Below are positions 1 to 8,399 of a DNA stretch of 64,000 nucleotides, piece after piece. The translations under genes and the position numbers were made by a program. The notes under the pieces are model-generated. The model had not been told where the DNA came from, ran no database searches, and saw only the letters and a program-made list of their open reading frames with translations. Source of the DNA: Clostridium sp. AM49-4BH (GTDB lineage Bacteria; Bacillota; Clostridia; Lachnospirales; Lachnospiraceae). How positions within the stretch are numbered: the first letter of the stretch is position 1; each line of letters begins with the position of its first letter. Where the stretch lies: positions 40,621-104,620 of the forward strand of contig NZ_QUFB01000005.1 in assembly GCF_003478335.1 (NCBI RefSeq). The letters are read 5' to 3'.

Positions 1-573
1 ACGGCTTGTGATGTTAAATGCTACTGCTGTCTCAGAGTTTAATCCAAGCTCTTTGTAGTTAGATACTTTTGCCTTAGAAGCGTTGTAAACAACGAAATCC
101 GGCTCGAAGTTCTCAAGCTCTTCTGCGGAAGGCTTAATGAACATGTTTGTTACGAAATGAGCCTGCCAAGCAACCTCAACGATGAAACGGATAGCCATGC
201 GAGTGTCTTTGTTAGCACCACAAAATGCATCTACTACATAAAGTTTCTTATTAGAAAGCTCTTTCTTAGCAAGATCTTTCAAAACTGCCCAATTCTCCTC
301 AGAAAGTGGATGATTGTCATTAGCATACTCATCAGAAGTCCACCATACAGTGTCTTTAGAGTTCTCATCCATAACGATGTACTTATCTTTAGGAGAACGA
401 CCTGTATATACACCTGTCTTTACGTTAACTGCACCAAGCTCGCTCTCCTGACCCTTCTCATAGCCTGTGAGATCTGCCTTAGTCTCCTCCTCGTATAACA
501 ACTCATAAGAAGGATTGTGCACAATTTCAGTTGTTCCAGTGATTCCATACTGTGTTAAATTAATTTCTGCCAT
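1..573 (-). CDS. pckA: Phosphoenolpyruvate carboxykinase (ATP), N-terminal part
   Basis: The frame is open from an ATG at 573 to the window edge (191 residues). The enzyme interconverts oxaloacetate + ATP and phosphoenolpyruvate + CO2 + ADP in the cytoplasm; in gut clostridia it often works in the carboxylating direction. Visible family segments are [11 protein letters not shown] (residues 57-67) and [17 protein letters not shown], typical of the substrate-binding N-terminal domain. An AAGGAG site lies 11 bases before the ATG. The P-loop and metal-binding C-terminal half lie beyond the left edge. Recognition is by sequence recall and is strong. Confidence 0.96.
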   Translation of the reverse strand, partial: MAEINLTQYGITGTTEIVHNPSYELLYEEETKADLTGYEKGQESELGAVNVKTGVYTGRSPKDKYIVMDENSKDTVWWTSDEYANDNHPLSEENWAVLKDLAKKELSNKKLYVVDAFCGANKDTRMAIRFIVEVAWQAHFVTNMFIKPSAEELENFEPDFVVYNASKAKVSNYKELGLNSETAVAFNITSR

Positions 574-597
574 CTTGAATCTAACTCCTTTTCTTAT

Positions 598-627
598 AAT
601 ATAGTGTGATAACATTGCGGCTGTCAT
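598..627 (-). promoter_or_regulatory. Likely pckA promoter
   Basis: On the minus strand ATGACA (622-627) and TATATT (598-603) are separated by 18 bases, about 25 bases before the pckA start. This fits a housekeeping promoter. It is a pattern match only. Confidence 0.45.
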
Positions 628-744
628 GCCTCTTTCCCGCATAGATCAAGCATTTGCACGCTGTCCCTGCAGTGGACCTTTTTCAGCCATCGCAACCATT
701 ATACATGATTTGTCAAGAAAAAGCACTAAAAAAATAAATTTTAT

Positions 745-795
745 CCAAAAAAAGGCAAATTGACGAGAAACTTTATCGACAATCTGCCTTTTTTA
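745..795. terminator. Bidirectional intrinsic terminator
   Basis: The stem GGCAAATTGACGA / TCGACAATCTGCC is flanked by an A-run on the left and a T-run on the right, so it can end transcription on both strands. It lies just after the stop codon of the L,D-transpeptidase gene, which is transcribed leftward. Confidence 0.7.
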
Positions 796-799
796 TGAA

Positions 800-1744
800 T
801 TATTTGGCAACGGTTCGATCTGTTGGATCGTAGTAGCCGCGCTTTGACTTCTTAATCTTCTTTGCCTTTGGTTTCTGAAATGGTCCTTTGGAAAATTTAT
901 CTCGAATCGTCGTTGTCGACTGAGGTGCATGATCGTAAATCCATTTGGCATCCTCCACCTGCAGACGAATACAACCATGCGATGCCGCCTTGCCAAGCTT
1001 GCGGTATTCTGCCGCTTGCAAAGAATAGTGATTGCCCAAACGATCATAGGTTACTGAATGGAACATGTAAGGGCCCGAATATCTGGTCGCATACTGGCCG
1101 TTCGAATTGTAACGCAGCACATGCCACCGTCCGGAACGACTCAAAGAATATGTCCCCTTACGCGTTGTGTGCCCGCTCATGCCCACCGAACAAACCATTG
1201 CTTTGACCGGAATGATGAACCCCTTTGCACCATCTTTTGCGTAGATCGTAACCATATTATCCCGCAGGCTGACTCTGATCTGATAACGTGCTTTACTGCC
1301 GAGCTTTTTGGTTGGATCAGACCGACGGCCTTTCTTATCAAAATACAACTTATATTTTTTGCCTTTGATACGCACATATTTCCAGCCATTACATACAGCA
1401 TAACCGCTCTTTTGGCTAAAGAAATAATAGTCTTTTTTGATCTTGCGGTAGCCCTTCAAACGATTTCCTGCACTGTTATTATAGTATTTATAAGTTTTGC
1501 TGCCTTGCGTCTCCGTATGCCAGCCCGGTGAATTATCAGATTCCTGTTCCTCCTCAAGAATATCAAAATCCTGCTCAGCTGCGGCCGCAAGGCGAGTTAA
1601 TGGATCGGCCTTCTGACTTTCTGCTGCCACACTGCCGGCACTATCGGAAATCATATAATGATTTGTTCCTATGCAGACACCTGCTGCCAGTAAAACGCTG
1701 CACAATCCCACTATAATTCGATTATTTTTAAATACTTTTTTCAA
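800..1744 (-). CDS. L,D-transpeptidase (YkuD family), membrane-anchored
   Basis: A 314-residue exported enzyme that makes 3-3 peptidoglycan cross-links or related cell-wall linkages. Residues 9-27 form an uncleaved signal anchor or signal peptide. A linker follows, then Tyr/Gly-rich wall-binding-like segments (about 75-150), then the YkuD domain from about residue 155. The catalytic signature SHGCIRL is at 255-261 with the nucleophile Cys258 and the upstream His in MFHSV. The tail is Lys-rich. The gene stands alone with a terminator directly downstream. Assignment to the family is firm; the precise cross-link made is not visible. Confidence 0.9.
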   Translation of the reverse strand: MKKVFKNNRIIVGLCSVLLAAGVCIGTNHYMISDSAGSVAAESQKADPLTRLAAAAEQDFDILEEEQESDNSPGWHTETQGSKTYKYYNNSAGNRLKGYRKIKKDYYFFSQKSGYAVCNGWKYVRIKGKKYKLYFDKKGRRSDPTKKLGSKARYQIRVSLRDNMVTIYAKDGAKGFIIPVKAMVCSVGMSGHTTRKGTYSLSRSGRWHVLRYNSNGQYATRYSGPYMFHSVTYDRLGNHYSLQAAEYRKLGKAASHGCIRLQVEDAKWIYDHAPQSTTTIRDKFSKGPFQKPKAKKIKKSKRGYYDPTDRTVAK

Positions 1745-1874
1745 ATCAGTTCTCCTTATACTTTTCTCTCATCATTGTATCAATAGTGTTTATATCATAT
1801 CATCTCTAATCTTTTCATACAACACAAATGTCATATAATTTCATCCGGTCAACCGCCAAACCTGTATTATATAT

Positions 1875-3725
1875 TTACGATGCAGCCAGACGATCTCTTG
1901 CCACCACAAAAGGCACCTCCCCCAACGATAGGAAAAATGTGTGAAATCTCTTGTCGCTGTATTGTTTGCCCCATTTCGCCTTCGCTTGTTTCTGCAAATC
2001 AATAATCTCCAAATATCCGAGCGTATACTGCATATATCCCGCCGGTTCGGCAACAACTGCATCAAATATCGTCCGACAGGCCGTCTTGTCATAGCCAAAA
2101 TCCGTCAGATAATCTCGCACTTCCGCCTCTGTCCAGCCATTATAATTAACCTCCAGATCAACCTTTGCATAAATCGCTAACGTAAGCAGCGTATTTGTTT
2201 TCAAAAAACTTGCCACATTTTTCGTCAAACCTGCCAGAGAATAACTGTACAATTCCGCATAAGTCCCCCATCCTTCTGTGTAACCGCCGATGTTCACGAC
2301 GCTCCGCACCGGCAAAGGATTCTGCGACTGGTAAAAACAATTTTGATATAAATGCCCCGGATAGCCTTCATGTGCAATCGTTGTAAACGCTTTCGTAAGG
2401 TCATACTTTGCATTCCCGTTCAAATAAATCACATTGTCCTGATATGCATCTAATGGTGTTGTCAAATAAAACGCCGGACTAATATGTTCTTCTAACGATT
2501 TGTCAACATACTTCATTTGACAAGACACTTCCGACGGCAGATCAGGAAATGATTTCTTGATCTGTTTCTTTAGATACTGCAATGTTTTGTCCGGCTCCTC
2601 TTCCGGGTATTTTACAGATAACGCTTTCTCATAAATAGAACCGTCCTTGACCAACAAATCGGACATTATATTTTTATTATCTTCAATCGTTTGATCCAAT
2701 AATTTTAAAATATTTTTCATACTTCGATCAGTTCCCACCATTGAACGAACCAGATGCTGATAATATGCTTTTCCCTTCGGCAAATTGCAAAGACCTTCCT
2801 GATTTTTGCCGGTATCTGCCAATTCTTCCAAAGCTTTGATCAGCTTTTGATAAGCAGGGATCACGTTCTGCAGCACCGCGGAACGATTGCGTTTTGCATA
2901 ATCTGCTTTCTGCTCCGCCGTAAGCGTCAGACCGCTTAGTCTCTCCGGAAAAGTCGTGATCATAAAATTCTTCTCCGGCAGTGCAACAAATTCCTTGCAC
3001 TGCGTTATAATATCTTGCGCCGTGCGCTTGCTCATAAATAAACCTTCTTTGGATCTTTGTTGCTCAAATGTAATAATTTCATCAAAATAATCCGGAATTT
3101 TCTGCAACAGCTGAAGATAAGTATCAACACTCTCTTTGTCCCAAAAGTGGTACTCTGTGAGTATGACCGGAAGCTGTGTCTGTGTCCCTGTTGTTGGACT
3201 CAACGGTTCCTGATATTCGTCTACATTATCCCCTGACAGATCTTGTTTCCACACCGTATGTAAAACGTCATACGCCAACTGCTGCTCTTCATTTAACTTG
3301 TCATAATCATAACGCTCTAAAACTGCCAGTTCGTTTTCTGTCAGCATCCGTGCATTTTGCATTGCCTCCTTCGTATAATGCCCTAACGTAGGTTTCACAT
3401 TTTTTATCCCATAATCCGTAGGATTTTTTAATGTATAATTTAATGTGATTCCATCACTGGTCACATTTTCCCGAAACACCTCTTGCAAAAACTGTTCAAA
3501 ATCTGCACGAACCTCCTTTTTGCTTCGCGAATCATGAACGCTCGGATGCGACAATACATTGTCATCCTCCATCGAATAAATCGATGTTTTCCATCCCTTT
3601 TGCTGCCTGCCATAACACAACAATGTGCCACATGCTACAATGACAAGAAAACAGCTTACCATAATCTTTGCCGCTGTTTTTTTTGCATAAAACCGCTGTT
3701 TGCTTCTTCCTACATATTTTGCCAT
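1875..3725 (-). CDS. DUF885 family putative metallopeptidase-like lipoprotein or membrane protein
   Basis: A 616-residue protein with an N-terminal membrane segment (residues about 21-38) that would place the rest outside the cell. The C-terminal half matches DUF885: HEGYPGH at 452-458 and EGWGTYAE at 484-491 give the HExxxH plus Glu arrangement of a zinc peptidase-like site. Members have been linked to peptide hydrolysis, but substrates are mostly unknown. It is a single gene, with no close partner on either side. The start ATG at 3725 is followed by a basic stretch, as expected for a signal anchor. Family call is confident, function is inferred. Confidence 0.85.
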   Translation of the reverse strand: MAKYVGRSKQRFYAKKTAAKIMVSCFLVIVACGTLLCYGRQQKGWKTSIYSMEDDNVLSHPSVHDSRSKKEVRADFEQFLQEVFRENVTSDGITLNYTLKNPTDYGIKNVKPTLGHYTKEAMQNARMLTENELAVLERYDYDKLNEEQQLAYDVLHTVWKQDLSGDNVDEYQEPLSPTTGTQTQLPVILTEYHFWDKESVDTYLQLLQKIPDYFDEIITFEQQRSKEGLFMSKRTAQDIITQCKEFVALPEKNFMITTFPERLSGLTLTAEQKADYAKRNRSAVLQNVIPAYQKLIKALEELADTGKNQEGLCNLPKGKAYYQHLVRSMVGTDRSMKNILKLLDQTIEDNKNIMSDLLVKDGSIYEKALSVKYPEEEPDKTLQYLKKQIKKSFPDLPSEVSCQMKYVDKSLEEHISPAFYLTTPLDAYQDNVIYLNGNAKYDLTKAFTTIAHEGYPGHLYQNCFYQSQNPLPVRSVVNIGGYTEGWGTYAELYSYSLAGLTKNVASFLKTNTLLTLAIYAKVDLEVNYNGWTEAEVRDYLTDFGYDKTACRTIFDAVVAEPAGYMQYTLGYLEIIDLQKQAKAKWGKQYSDKRFHTFFLSLGEVPFVVARDRLAAS

Positions 3726-3796
3726 CTACTGAATGCCCCCACATTTATATTGCTATTTATAAAATTCTGACACTTTCCATCTCAGGAATACTTTCA

Positions 3797-4266
3797 CAAC
3801 CACATATCCATTTTGCAGCCAACAAACTAAATTGTTCTGCCATCAGGGGACTAAGACAATTGCCGCAGAACGCAAAGTTTTTGTGTGATTTCTTATTTTG
3901 TTTAGTCTCTGATGAATACATGCCTGAAGGAATGTCTGAGATGTCCCGGTTTAGCAAGGTATCATCGATTTTTGGACGGGACGCTTTCGCTACGATGTGC
4001 TACGTCACGTTACTTAATGTCTCTGAAATACGAGACATAAGTAACGACGAGCGCAAAGTCCCTTTCAAAAATGATGATTACCTTGCTTCCGGGACTTCGA
4101 GTTTCCGAAGGGCATGTAAATCAATCATCAGAGACAACAAAATTTAGAAATCACCTAAAACGAAAATGCGGCAAGGCAATTGCTATAGTTCCCTGATGGC
4201 AGAATCCACTAGGTAGTAGCTGCAAAATGCGATATAGCTATCGACATAATAGGCAATATGTGGCCT
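3797..4266. repeat. Long-hairpin repeat element, copy A
   Basis: About 470 bp without a convincing gene. It is nearly identical to 21278-21836 over its core. Terminal arms TTCTGCCATCAGG (from 3835) and its inverse (ending 4204) pair. Successive inner segments also pair, down to a central hairpin CGTTACTTAATGTCTC / GAGACATAAGTAACG near 4008-4048. The whole unit therefore folds as one long imperfect stem. An outer arm CCACATAT...ATATGTGG extends the symmetry. A 159-codon reading frame across it is probably a by-product of the palindrome, since the stop-free frame is only partly kept in copy B. Confidence 0.8.
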
Positions 4267-4301
4267 GTTAGCGTCTATGGACGTGTGAAGTTCGAGTTAA
4301 A

Positions 4302-4394
4302 TACATGTATATGAATTAGCATTCAAATTATTCCGGGAATCACATTTCACCGCCACGTACATATATATGAATTAGCACGGAAATTATTCCGGCA
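4302..4394 (+). repeat. Two 37-bp direct repeats upstream of cotJA
   Basis: 4302-4338 and 4358-4394 share ATATGAATTAGCA and AAATTATTCCGG with few differences, at a 56-bp period. The second ends 29 bases before the cotJA start. They may be regulator sites or duplicated promoters for the coat operon. I could not place a convincing sigma-E consensus in either. Confidence 0.55.
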
Positions 4395-4422
4395 ATAAAT
4401 AAAGAAAGAAAGGATACTCGCA

Positions 4423-4668
4423 ATGAATAACAGAAGTGAGATGAATGTTTGCTGTAATTCCTGCTCCCGTCCTAGTACAGACTGTCCGAACACTGATCCC
4501 TTACGCGGCATGCCTCTAGGTATTGGCTATGTTCCTGTCCAAGAATGGGGACAGACGTATTGTCCTGATAAAGCATTACAACGCGGAACTATTTTTCCAC
4601 CACTGGATCTGCCGTTTTGCGGCTGCATCCCTAAAGGATTTCGCTGTCAAAAAGGAGGTCTCTCATGA
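4423..4668 (+). CDS. cotJA: Spore coat-associated protein CotJA
   Basis: An 81-residue Cys-rich protein. The family core GMPLGIGYVPVQEWGQTY followed by the GTIFPPLDLPF segment is recognisable at residues about 29-65, and CotJA is part of the inner coat CotJ complex in Bacillus and Clostridia. An AAAGGA site precedes the ATG. The gene overlaps cotJB by four bases (ATGA), which indicates one operon cotJA-cotJB-cotJC. CotJ proteins are made in the mother cell during sporulation, so this operon marks the organism as a spore former. Confidence 0.9.
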   Translation: MNNRSEMNVCCNSCSRPSTDCPNTDPLRGMPLGIGYVPVQEWGQTYCPDKALQRGTIFPPLDLPFCGCIPKGFRCQKGGLS

Positions 4669-5093
4669 ACGGAAATAAAATGAATCGACCGAACAATGGC
4701 TGTGGCAATCAAATGAATCGACCGAACAATGGCTGTGGCTGTGGCAATCAAATGAACCGACCGAACAATGGCTGTGGCTGTGGCAACCAAATGAACCGGC
4801 CGAACAATGGCTGTGGCTGTGAATCTGTGGATTTTTCACAAAATCTTATGAATTTATGTCGCGATGATCTTCTCAAAGTAATCAACGAAGTGAGCTTCGC
4901 TATGTATGACTGCTGCCTGTTCTTAGATACACACCCTATGGATTCTTGTGCATTGGATTATTTTCAAAAAATGAAGAAAAAAAGAAAAGCTGCCATGGAT
5001 ATTTATACTCGCAAGTTTGGTCCTCTTGTCCTTGACTGCGCCGGTGATGGCTGCACTTGGGACTGGGGACAGGAGCCTTTGCCTTGGGAATAA
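4665..5093 (+). CDS. cotJB: Spore coat protein CotJB with N-terminal tandem repeat
   Basis: A 142-residue protein. The C-terminal CotJB domain runs from about residue 57 (FSQNLMNLCRDDLLKVINEV, then FLDTHPMDSCALDYF, ending EPLPWE). The N-terminus is unusual: four near-identical 13-residue units built on NQMNRPNNGCGCG, encoded by a 39-bp tandem repeat at about 4680-4820, add Asn and Cys. Extra Cys may favour cross-linking in the coat, and the repeat could vary in copy number. Start ATG at 4665 follows AAAGGAGG and overlaps the cotJA stop. Confidence 0.9.
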   Translation: MNGNKMNRPNNGCGNQMNRPNNGCGCGNQMNRPNNGCGCGNQMNRPNNGCGCESVDFSQNLMNLCRDDLLKVINEVSFAMYDCCLFLDTHPMDSCALDYFQKMKKKRKAAMDIYTRKFGPLVLDCAGDGCTWDWGQEPLPWE

Positions 5094-5184
5094 TCGGGCA
5101 TTAAAGGGCAACACAAGTTTAAGAATATATGAGAACGTTTTTTGTTGCGTTTCTTAAATTATAACTTCGAAAGGAAACTAAATT

Positions 5185-5278
5185 ATGTGGAATTATGAAA
5201 AGAGACTGCAGTATCCTGTGAAAATCACACGCTGCGATCCAAAAGCTGCCATGATCATAGCAAGTCAATACGGTGGTC
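5185..5278 (+). CDS. cotJC: cotJC, 5' part (interrupted gene)
   Basis: ATG at 5185 after AAAGGA starts MWNYEKRLQYPVKITRC, the start of CotJC, a manganese-catalase-like coat protein. Identity to the family holds through residues 26-31 (SQYGG region), then the frame runs into prophage DNA antisense to an endolysin and loses all resemblance (open to 5748). The missing part begins at 13447 in the matching phase. Joining 5268 to 13447 gives a continuous 201-residue CotJC. It is therefore an interrupted gene rather than a random truncation. Confidence 0.9.
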
Positions 5279-5297
5279 TGTACTCGGACAGTAGCAA
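5272..5297. other. attL of the cotJC-intervening element
   Basis: The core ggtggtct (5272-5279) is followed by the element arm GTACTCGGACAGTAGCAA (5280-5297). This arm is the inverse, with one mismatch, of the arm at 13432-13449. Rejoining the two arms around ggtggtct gives a 44-bp palindromic attP, the form expected of a large serine recombinase. The left flank belongs to cotJC. Confidence 0.85.
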
Positions 5298-5318
5298 ATT
5301 GTTTTTAGGTAAATTAAA

Positions 5319-7055
5319 TTATACTAAATACTTTTTATTCATATATCCAATTTTACCATTTTTCTCCACTTTTGCATACCATTTAATCGATGACCGAAAT
5401 AACACTTTAACAGATGCATTGTTAGCCACACGGAAATACTGTTTTTTCTTTTTTATGTCCTGCCACAAAATCAACCCCACAGGACGCTTAACTTTAGCCT
5501 TCCATGTCTCCTTAAATATCATAGGCGTTCCGTATTTTCTCTTCAGTTTTGTCGTTGTGCTTCCCCATTTAGATATGTACAGATGTGGCGTATCTACAAG
5601 GCTCTTCCAATCACCACCCCACGCAAGACCTACTGCTTTGGATTTTGCAATTTTAGCCACCTTTCTCATTAAATTGGTATCATATAATTTCTTGGAATCG
5701 TTGATTGCAAAATCAACAGCAATCCCCCACATGTGTTGGCTGGAATAGTTGCTGCCTTTGGCATTAGTAACGATCTTCCCCGGTTTAGTCCGTCCCTTTG
5801 CATACAGGGCATCCTGCTGTTCCTTCGTCCGGAACCCTTCGGTAACGATCAGATAAATTCCTTTCTTTCCACATTCTCGCAATAAACAAGTTAATTTATA
5901 ATCCATCCATGGATGCAGTTTTGACCTGTCTATTCTTACATCATGCTCTTTTTTCATTTCGATTTCTCGCTTTCTGTAGATCATCATTTGTCTATTGGTG
6001 TTACTTGTGTCTTTTGCATATATCCCCCTATTATTTCCCAGATAAAGACTCCCTGAAAAATCCACGGTGCCACCAAACAATGCAGATGTACCTGTTATTT
6101 TTGTTTCAATTGTATTTGCCGAGTTTGTGAACGACAACATTGGATAGATGGAATTATAGCAGCCAAGGATAGCTTTATCACCTGCTGTGGCGGTGTTGGA
6201 AAAATCCAAATAATTACCTCGAATAGTACACGTATTGATACGCGAATTGGCACTGTTTTGTATAAACACTCCACCATTATCAATATTGTTGAGTCTAGCT
6301 TTAGACATTGACTTAATATTTTTTGCCATAGATCCTGTCACCTGTTCCAGCGATACATCCACCAAATTTTCCATGTATTTCAATTCTTGTAATGTATCCG
6401 TTGCTACTCCCGTTTGCGTGGCAAGTGTATTCATGTCGTCAGCATAAAGAGCAACATTTTTTGCCTTTTTCCCATACTGATCTAATGATTTCGCACATTT
6501 ATCAGTAGCGTTTTCTGCCTCATGCATGTATTTTTCATTCTGCTGCACTGCATGATTTGCTTTTAACACCTGTGTTTGCGCTCTATTTAACTGCGTTCTC
6601 CATAAATCAACCCTTCTGGAAGCTGTATCATAATTGCGTTCCCCTTTTTCTATAGCCTGTGCTAATTCTTTGACCCTTTTCTCTTGTTTTTCAAGCTCTT
6701 TATCTGTACCAGAAGAGGATGCCTTCATTTTATTCATGCCATCCTGTGCCAATTGATATTCTTGTTTTAGTTTTCTCAAACTTTCAGATACTTTCTGCTG
6801 TGTTTTTTCTGCATGCTCCAAGCCTACACGCACTGATTCTTGTTTGGATTTTTGCATGTTCAAAATATTTGTCAGCACCGTATTTTTTTCTTGCAAAGCA
6901 GTCAAACTATTGGCATTCTCTGCGTACCTTTCTTTAACGAGGCCCAATTCAGACCTCATCGTTGCCAGCTTTTTATTACAGGCCGTCACCGCACTTTTAA
7001 ACTCTTTTTCCCCATCTAATACTATCGATGCCCCAATCTTTGCCTTGTTTGCCAT
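5319..7055 (-). CDS. Fusion of phage tape-measure N-terminus, tail-protein fragment and M15 endolysin
   Basis: A 578-residue frame from ATG 7055 (GGAGG five bases upstream). Residues 1 to about 250 are a coiled-coil tape-measure protein start (MANKAKIGASIVLDGEKEFK). Around 6295 it switches to a Gly/Asn/Thr-rich tail or fibre fragment. From an internal ATG at 5957 it is a 212-residue L-Ala-D-Glu peptidase-like endolysin with SSQHMWGIAVDF and DTPHL zinc-ligand motifs and an SH3-like C-terminus. Tape-measure proteins are normally far longer, so a deletion joined unrelated genes while keeping the frame. The lysin part could still be translated from its own ATG. Confidence 0.85.
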   Translation of the reverse strand: MANKAKIGASIVLDGEKEFKSAVTACNKKLATMRSELGLVKERYAENANSLTALQEKNTVLTNILNMQKSKQESVRVGLEHAEKTQQKVSESLRKLKQEYQLAQDGMNKMKASSSGTDKELEKQEKRVKELAQAIEKGERNYDTASRRVDLWRTQLNRAQTQVLKANHAVQQNEKYMHEAENATDKCAKSLDQYGKKAKNVALYADDMNTLATQTGVATDTLQELKYMENLVDVSLEQVTGSMAKNIKSMSKARLNNIDNGGVFIQNSANSRINTCTIRGNYLDFSNTATAGDKAILGCYNSIYPMLSFTNSANTIETKITGTSALFGGTVDFSGSLYLGNNRGIYAKDTSNTNRQMMIYRKREIEMKKEHDVRIDRSKLHPWMDYKLTCLLRECGKKGIYLIVTEGFRTKEQQDALYAKGRTKPGKIVTNAKGSNYSSQHMWGIAVDFAINDSKKLYDTNLMRKVAKIAKSKAVGLAWGGDWKSLVDTPHLYISKWGSTTTKLKRKYGTPMIFKETWKAKVKRPVGLILWQDIKKKKQYFRVANNASVKVLFRSSIKWYAKVEKNGKIGYMNKKYLV

Positions 7056-7170
7056 AAATTCCTCCAATCAAAAAGGAGACCTTTTACAGTCTCCTAATCG
7101 CTTATATTCTTTTCCACAGTTATCTAACCTTTTCATATAGTCTGTTTAGCTATCATTTTTCTCCACTCTG

Positions 7171-7503
7171 CTAATTTACATGTTTTGACCAGTTTTCCAG
7201 TCTATTCATGTATTCTTTTTCTCTCCGGGTCTCTTCCATGCTATCTATAATGTTATTAACTTTTCCTGCCTGATCGTGGTCAAATTTGACCGTCAACCAT
7301 GCAACTATTTCCATTATTATTATAAATGCACCAATGCCAATAAGCGCCCACCCCAAAATAGGACCAACAAACTTCTTAACAATCATTCCATACACTATCA
7401 TGCACAATGCCCAAAACAAACCTCTAGTATATTCATTTTTCCTAAAAAACAAAACAATCAATAATATAAGCATTCCACTAATGGATATTGGCGAATAGTA
7501 CAT
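7171..7503 (-). CDS. Small membrane protein of the prophage remnant
   Basis: About 110 residues starting at ATG 7503, six bases after a GGGGGG ribosome site. Two or three hydrophobic segments (residues about 8-22, 29-45 and 50-70) precede a charged amphipathic tail ending in an Arg/Glu-rich helix. It lies between the tape-measure fusion and the tail chaperone, where this phage type does not normally carry a membrane gene. It could be a morphogenesis or superinfection-exclusion protein. I do not recognise a family. Confidence 0.6.
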   Translation of the reverse strand: MYYSPISISGMLILLIVLFFRKNEYTRGLFWALCMIVYGMIVKKFVGPILGWALIGIGAFIIIMEIVAWLTVKFDHDQAGKVNNIIDSMEETRREKEYMNRLENWSKHVN

Positions 7504-7602
7504 AATCATCCCCCCGTTTCTACAACAATCATTACAATATTTTGTACTAATATTATAATCCAAAACATCCTTATTTACAACAAAAAATCCCCTATTATAT
7601 CG

Positions 7603-7788
7603 CTAAAAATCAAAATCTATAGGCTTTTCTATCTCATTTTCTGCTTTTATCAAATGCTCATAGTTTTGCCCTGTTTTATGTAACATATTCTCAACATCAA
7701 ACAGCCTCATATATGCTTGATACAATTCTTGATACTCTCCAAACGAGAGCCACATTGTTTCCGTGTGACTAAAACCCAGTCTGGCCAC
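7603..7788 (-). CDS. Tail assembly chaperone, -1 frameshift extension (GT part)
   Basis: This frame lies directly behind the chaperone ORF ending at 7821, in the -1 phase, and stays open from the slippery site to the stop at 7603. No good ATG or ribosome site precedes it; the ORF only gains a GTG at 7788 in mid-domain. Its sequence (FGWLKYVSVARLGFSHTE, then WLSFGEYQELYQAY) resembles the second product of siphophage G/GT tail chaperone pairs. It is therefore best read as the extension made by programmed frameshifting. Confidence 0.72.
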   Translation of the reverse strand: MARLGFSHTETMWLSFGEYQELYQAYMRLFDVENMLHKTGQNYEHLIKAENEIEKPIDFDF

Positions 7789-7820
7789 ACTTACATATTT
7801 CAGCCAGCCGAAGTCAATAT

Positions 7821-8126
7821 TTACTCTGTCTCCGTCTGGCTCTCCTCGTTTTTTTCATCGACATTGGAAGCGATGCTCTTCGAGAATATCACATACAAAT
7901 TTGCTGCCAGGTCATATACACCGCCTGCATTGTCTATGATGCTCTCTATGGCCTTTTTCGTCAACTCTGATCCGGAGGCTTTCGCACCATCTTCCAGAAA
8001 CAGTCTCGCCGTGTTACGCACTGTCGCTATGTCAAGCGACACATTTTCCTTTGCATCACCAATTAGCTTTTTCTCAAACACATACAACGAGCATGAGTTC
8101 TGCATTCGTTTTCTGCAGCCACTCAT
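7821..8126 (-). CDS. Tail assembly chaperone C-terminal part, N-terminus replaced by deletion
   Basis: From about residue 15 (YVFEKKLIGDAKENVSLDI) to the stop it reads as a phage tail assembly chaperone. The helical segment ends in an acidic tail SNVDEKNEESQTETE. The first residues of the frame are an out-of-phase reading of the neighbouring parA, so the true N-terminus was lost when a deletion at about 8090 joined parA to this gene. Translation would need the parA frame or the doubtful ATG at 8126. In phage the protein coats the tape measure during tail assembly, a role it cannot have here. Confidence 0.65.
   Translation of the reverse strand: MSGCRKRMQNSCSLYVFEKKLIGDAKENVSLDIATVRNTARLFLEDGAKASGSELTKKAIESIIDNAGGVYDLAANLYVIFSKSIASNVDEKNEESQTETE
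7848..7854 (-). promoter_or_regulatory. Slippery heptamer A AAA AAC for -1 frameshifting
   Basis: On the minus strand the zero-frame codons GAA AAA AAC contain the heptamer A AAA AAC. A -1 slip continues without a stop into the 7603-7788 frame. This is the canonical signal in tail chaperone genes of many tailed phages. Confidence 0.75.
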
Positions 8127-8397
8127 TCGCCGGAAGCACTGTTAAACTGCCAGACTTTGGTGTTCTGCAGTAATCATCTACGGTAATATCATCAGATACA
8201 GATATGCCATTCTGCATCAGCTTTGCCATGCCGCCAAACGATGCAGAATACGCTCCAAACACTTTTGACGAATCGCCTTGACAATCGGCATCTGCAAATA
8301 ATACCCTGTTACTTTTGCTTAACAAATATGCTATATTGGTGGCGGTCGTTGTCTTACCTACGCCACCCTTTAATGCTGCAACACATATGGTGTACAT
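8074..8397 (-). pseudogene. parA: ParA-like ATPase, N-terminal fragment
   Basis: ATG at 8397 follows GAAGGAGG. The deviant Walker A KGGVGKTTTATNIAYLL (residues about 10-26) and the segment FADADCQGDSSKVFGA are those of ParA/Soj partition ATPases. About 100 residues are present against a usual 250 or so. After NAELML the protein ends in an unrelated short tail where the sequence changes into the tail chaperone gene, so a deletion removed its second half. ParA usually partitions plasmid-like prophages or acts in replication modules. Here it is a relic. Confidence 0.85.
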
Positions 8398-8399
8398 TA

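Noticed and set aside
862-1531. Plus-strand ORFs opposite the L,D-transpeptidase
   Set aside because: They are shadows of a well-supported gene and have no ribosome sites or recognisable domains.
3668-4147. A 159-codon gene in repeat copy A and a 95-codon frame in copy B
   Set aside because: The frames follow the palindromic repeat; they lack ribosome sites, and differ in start and upstream sequence between copies.
5185-5748. A 187-residue protein starting with cotJC
   Set aside because: After residue 31 it reads antisense through the endolysin gene; it is a chimera of the interrupted coat gene and prophage DNA.
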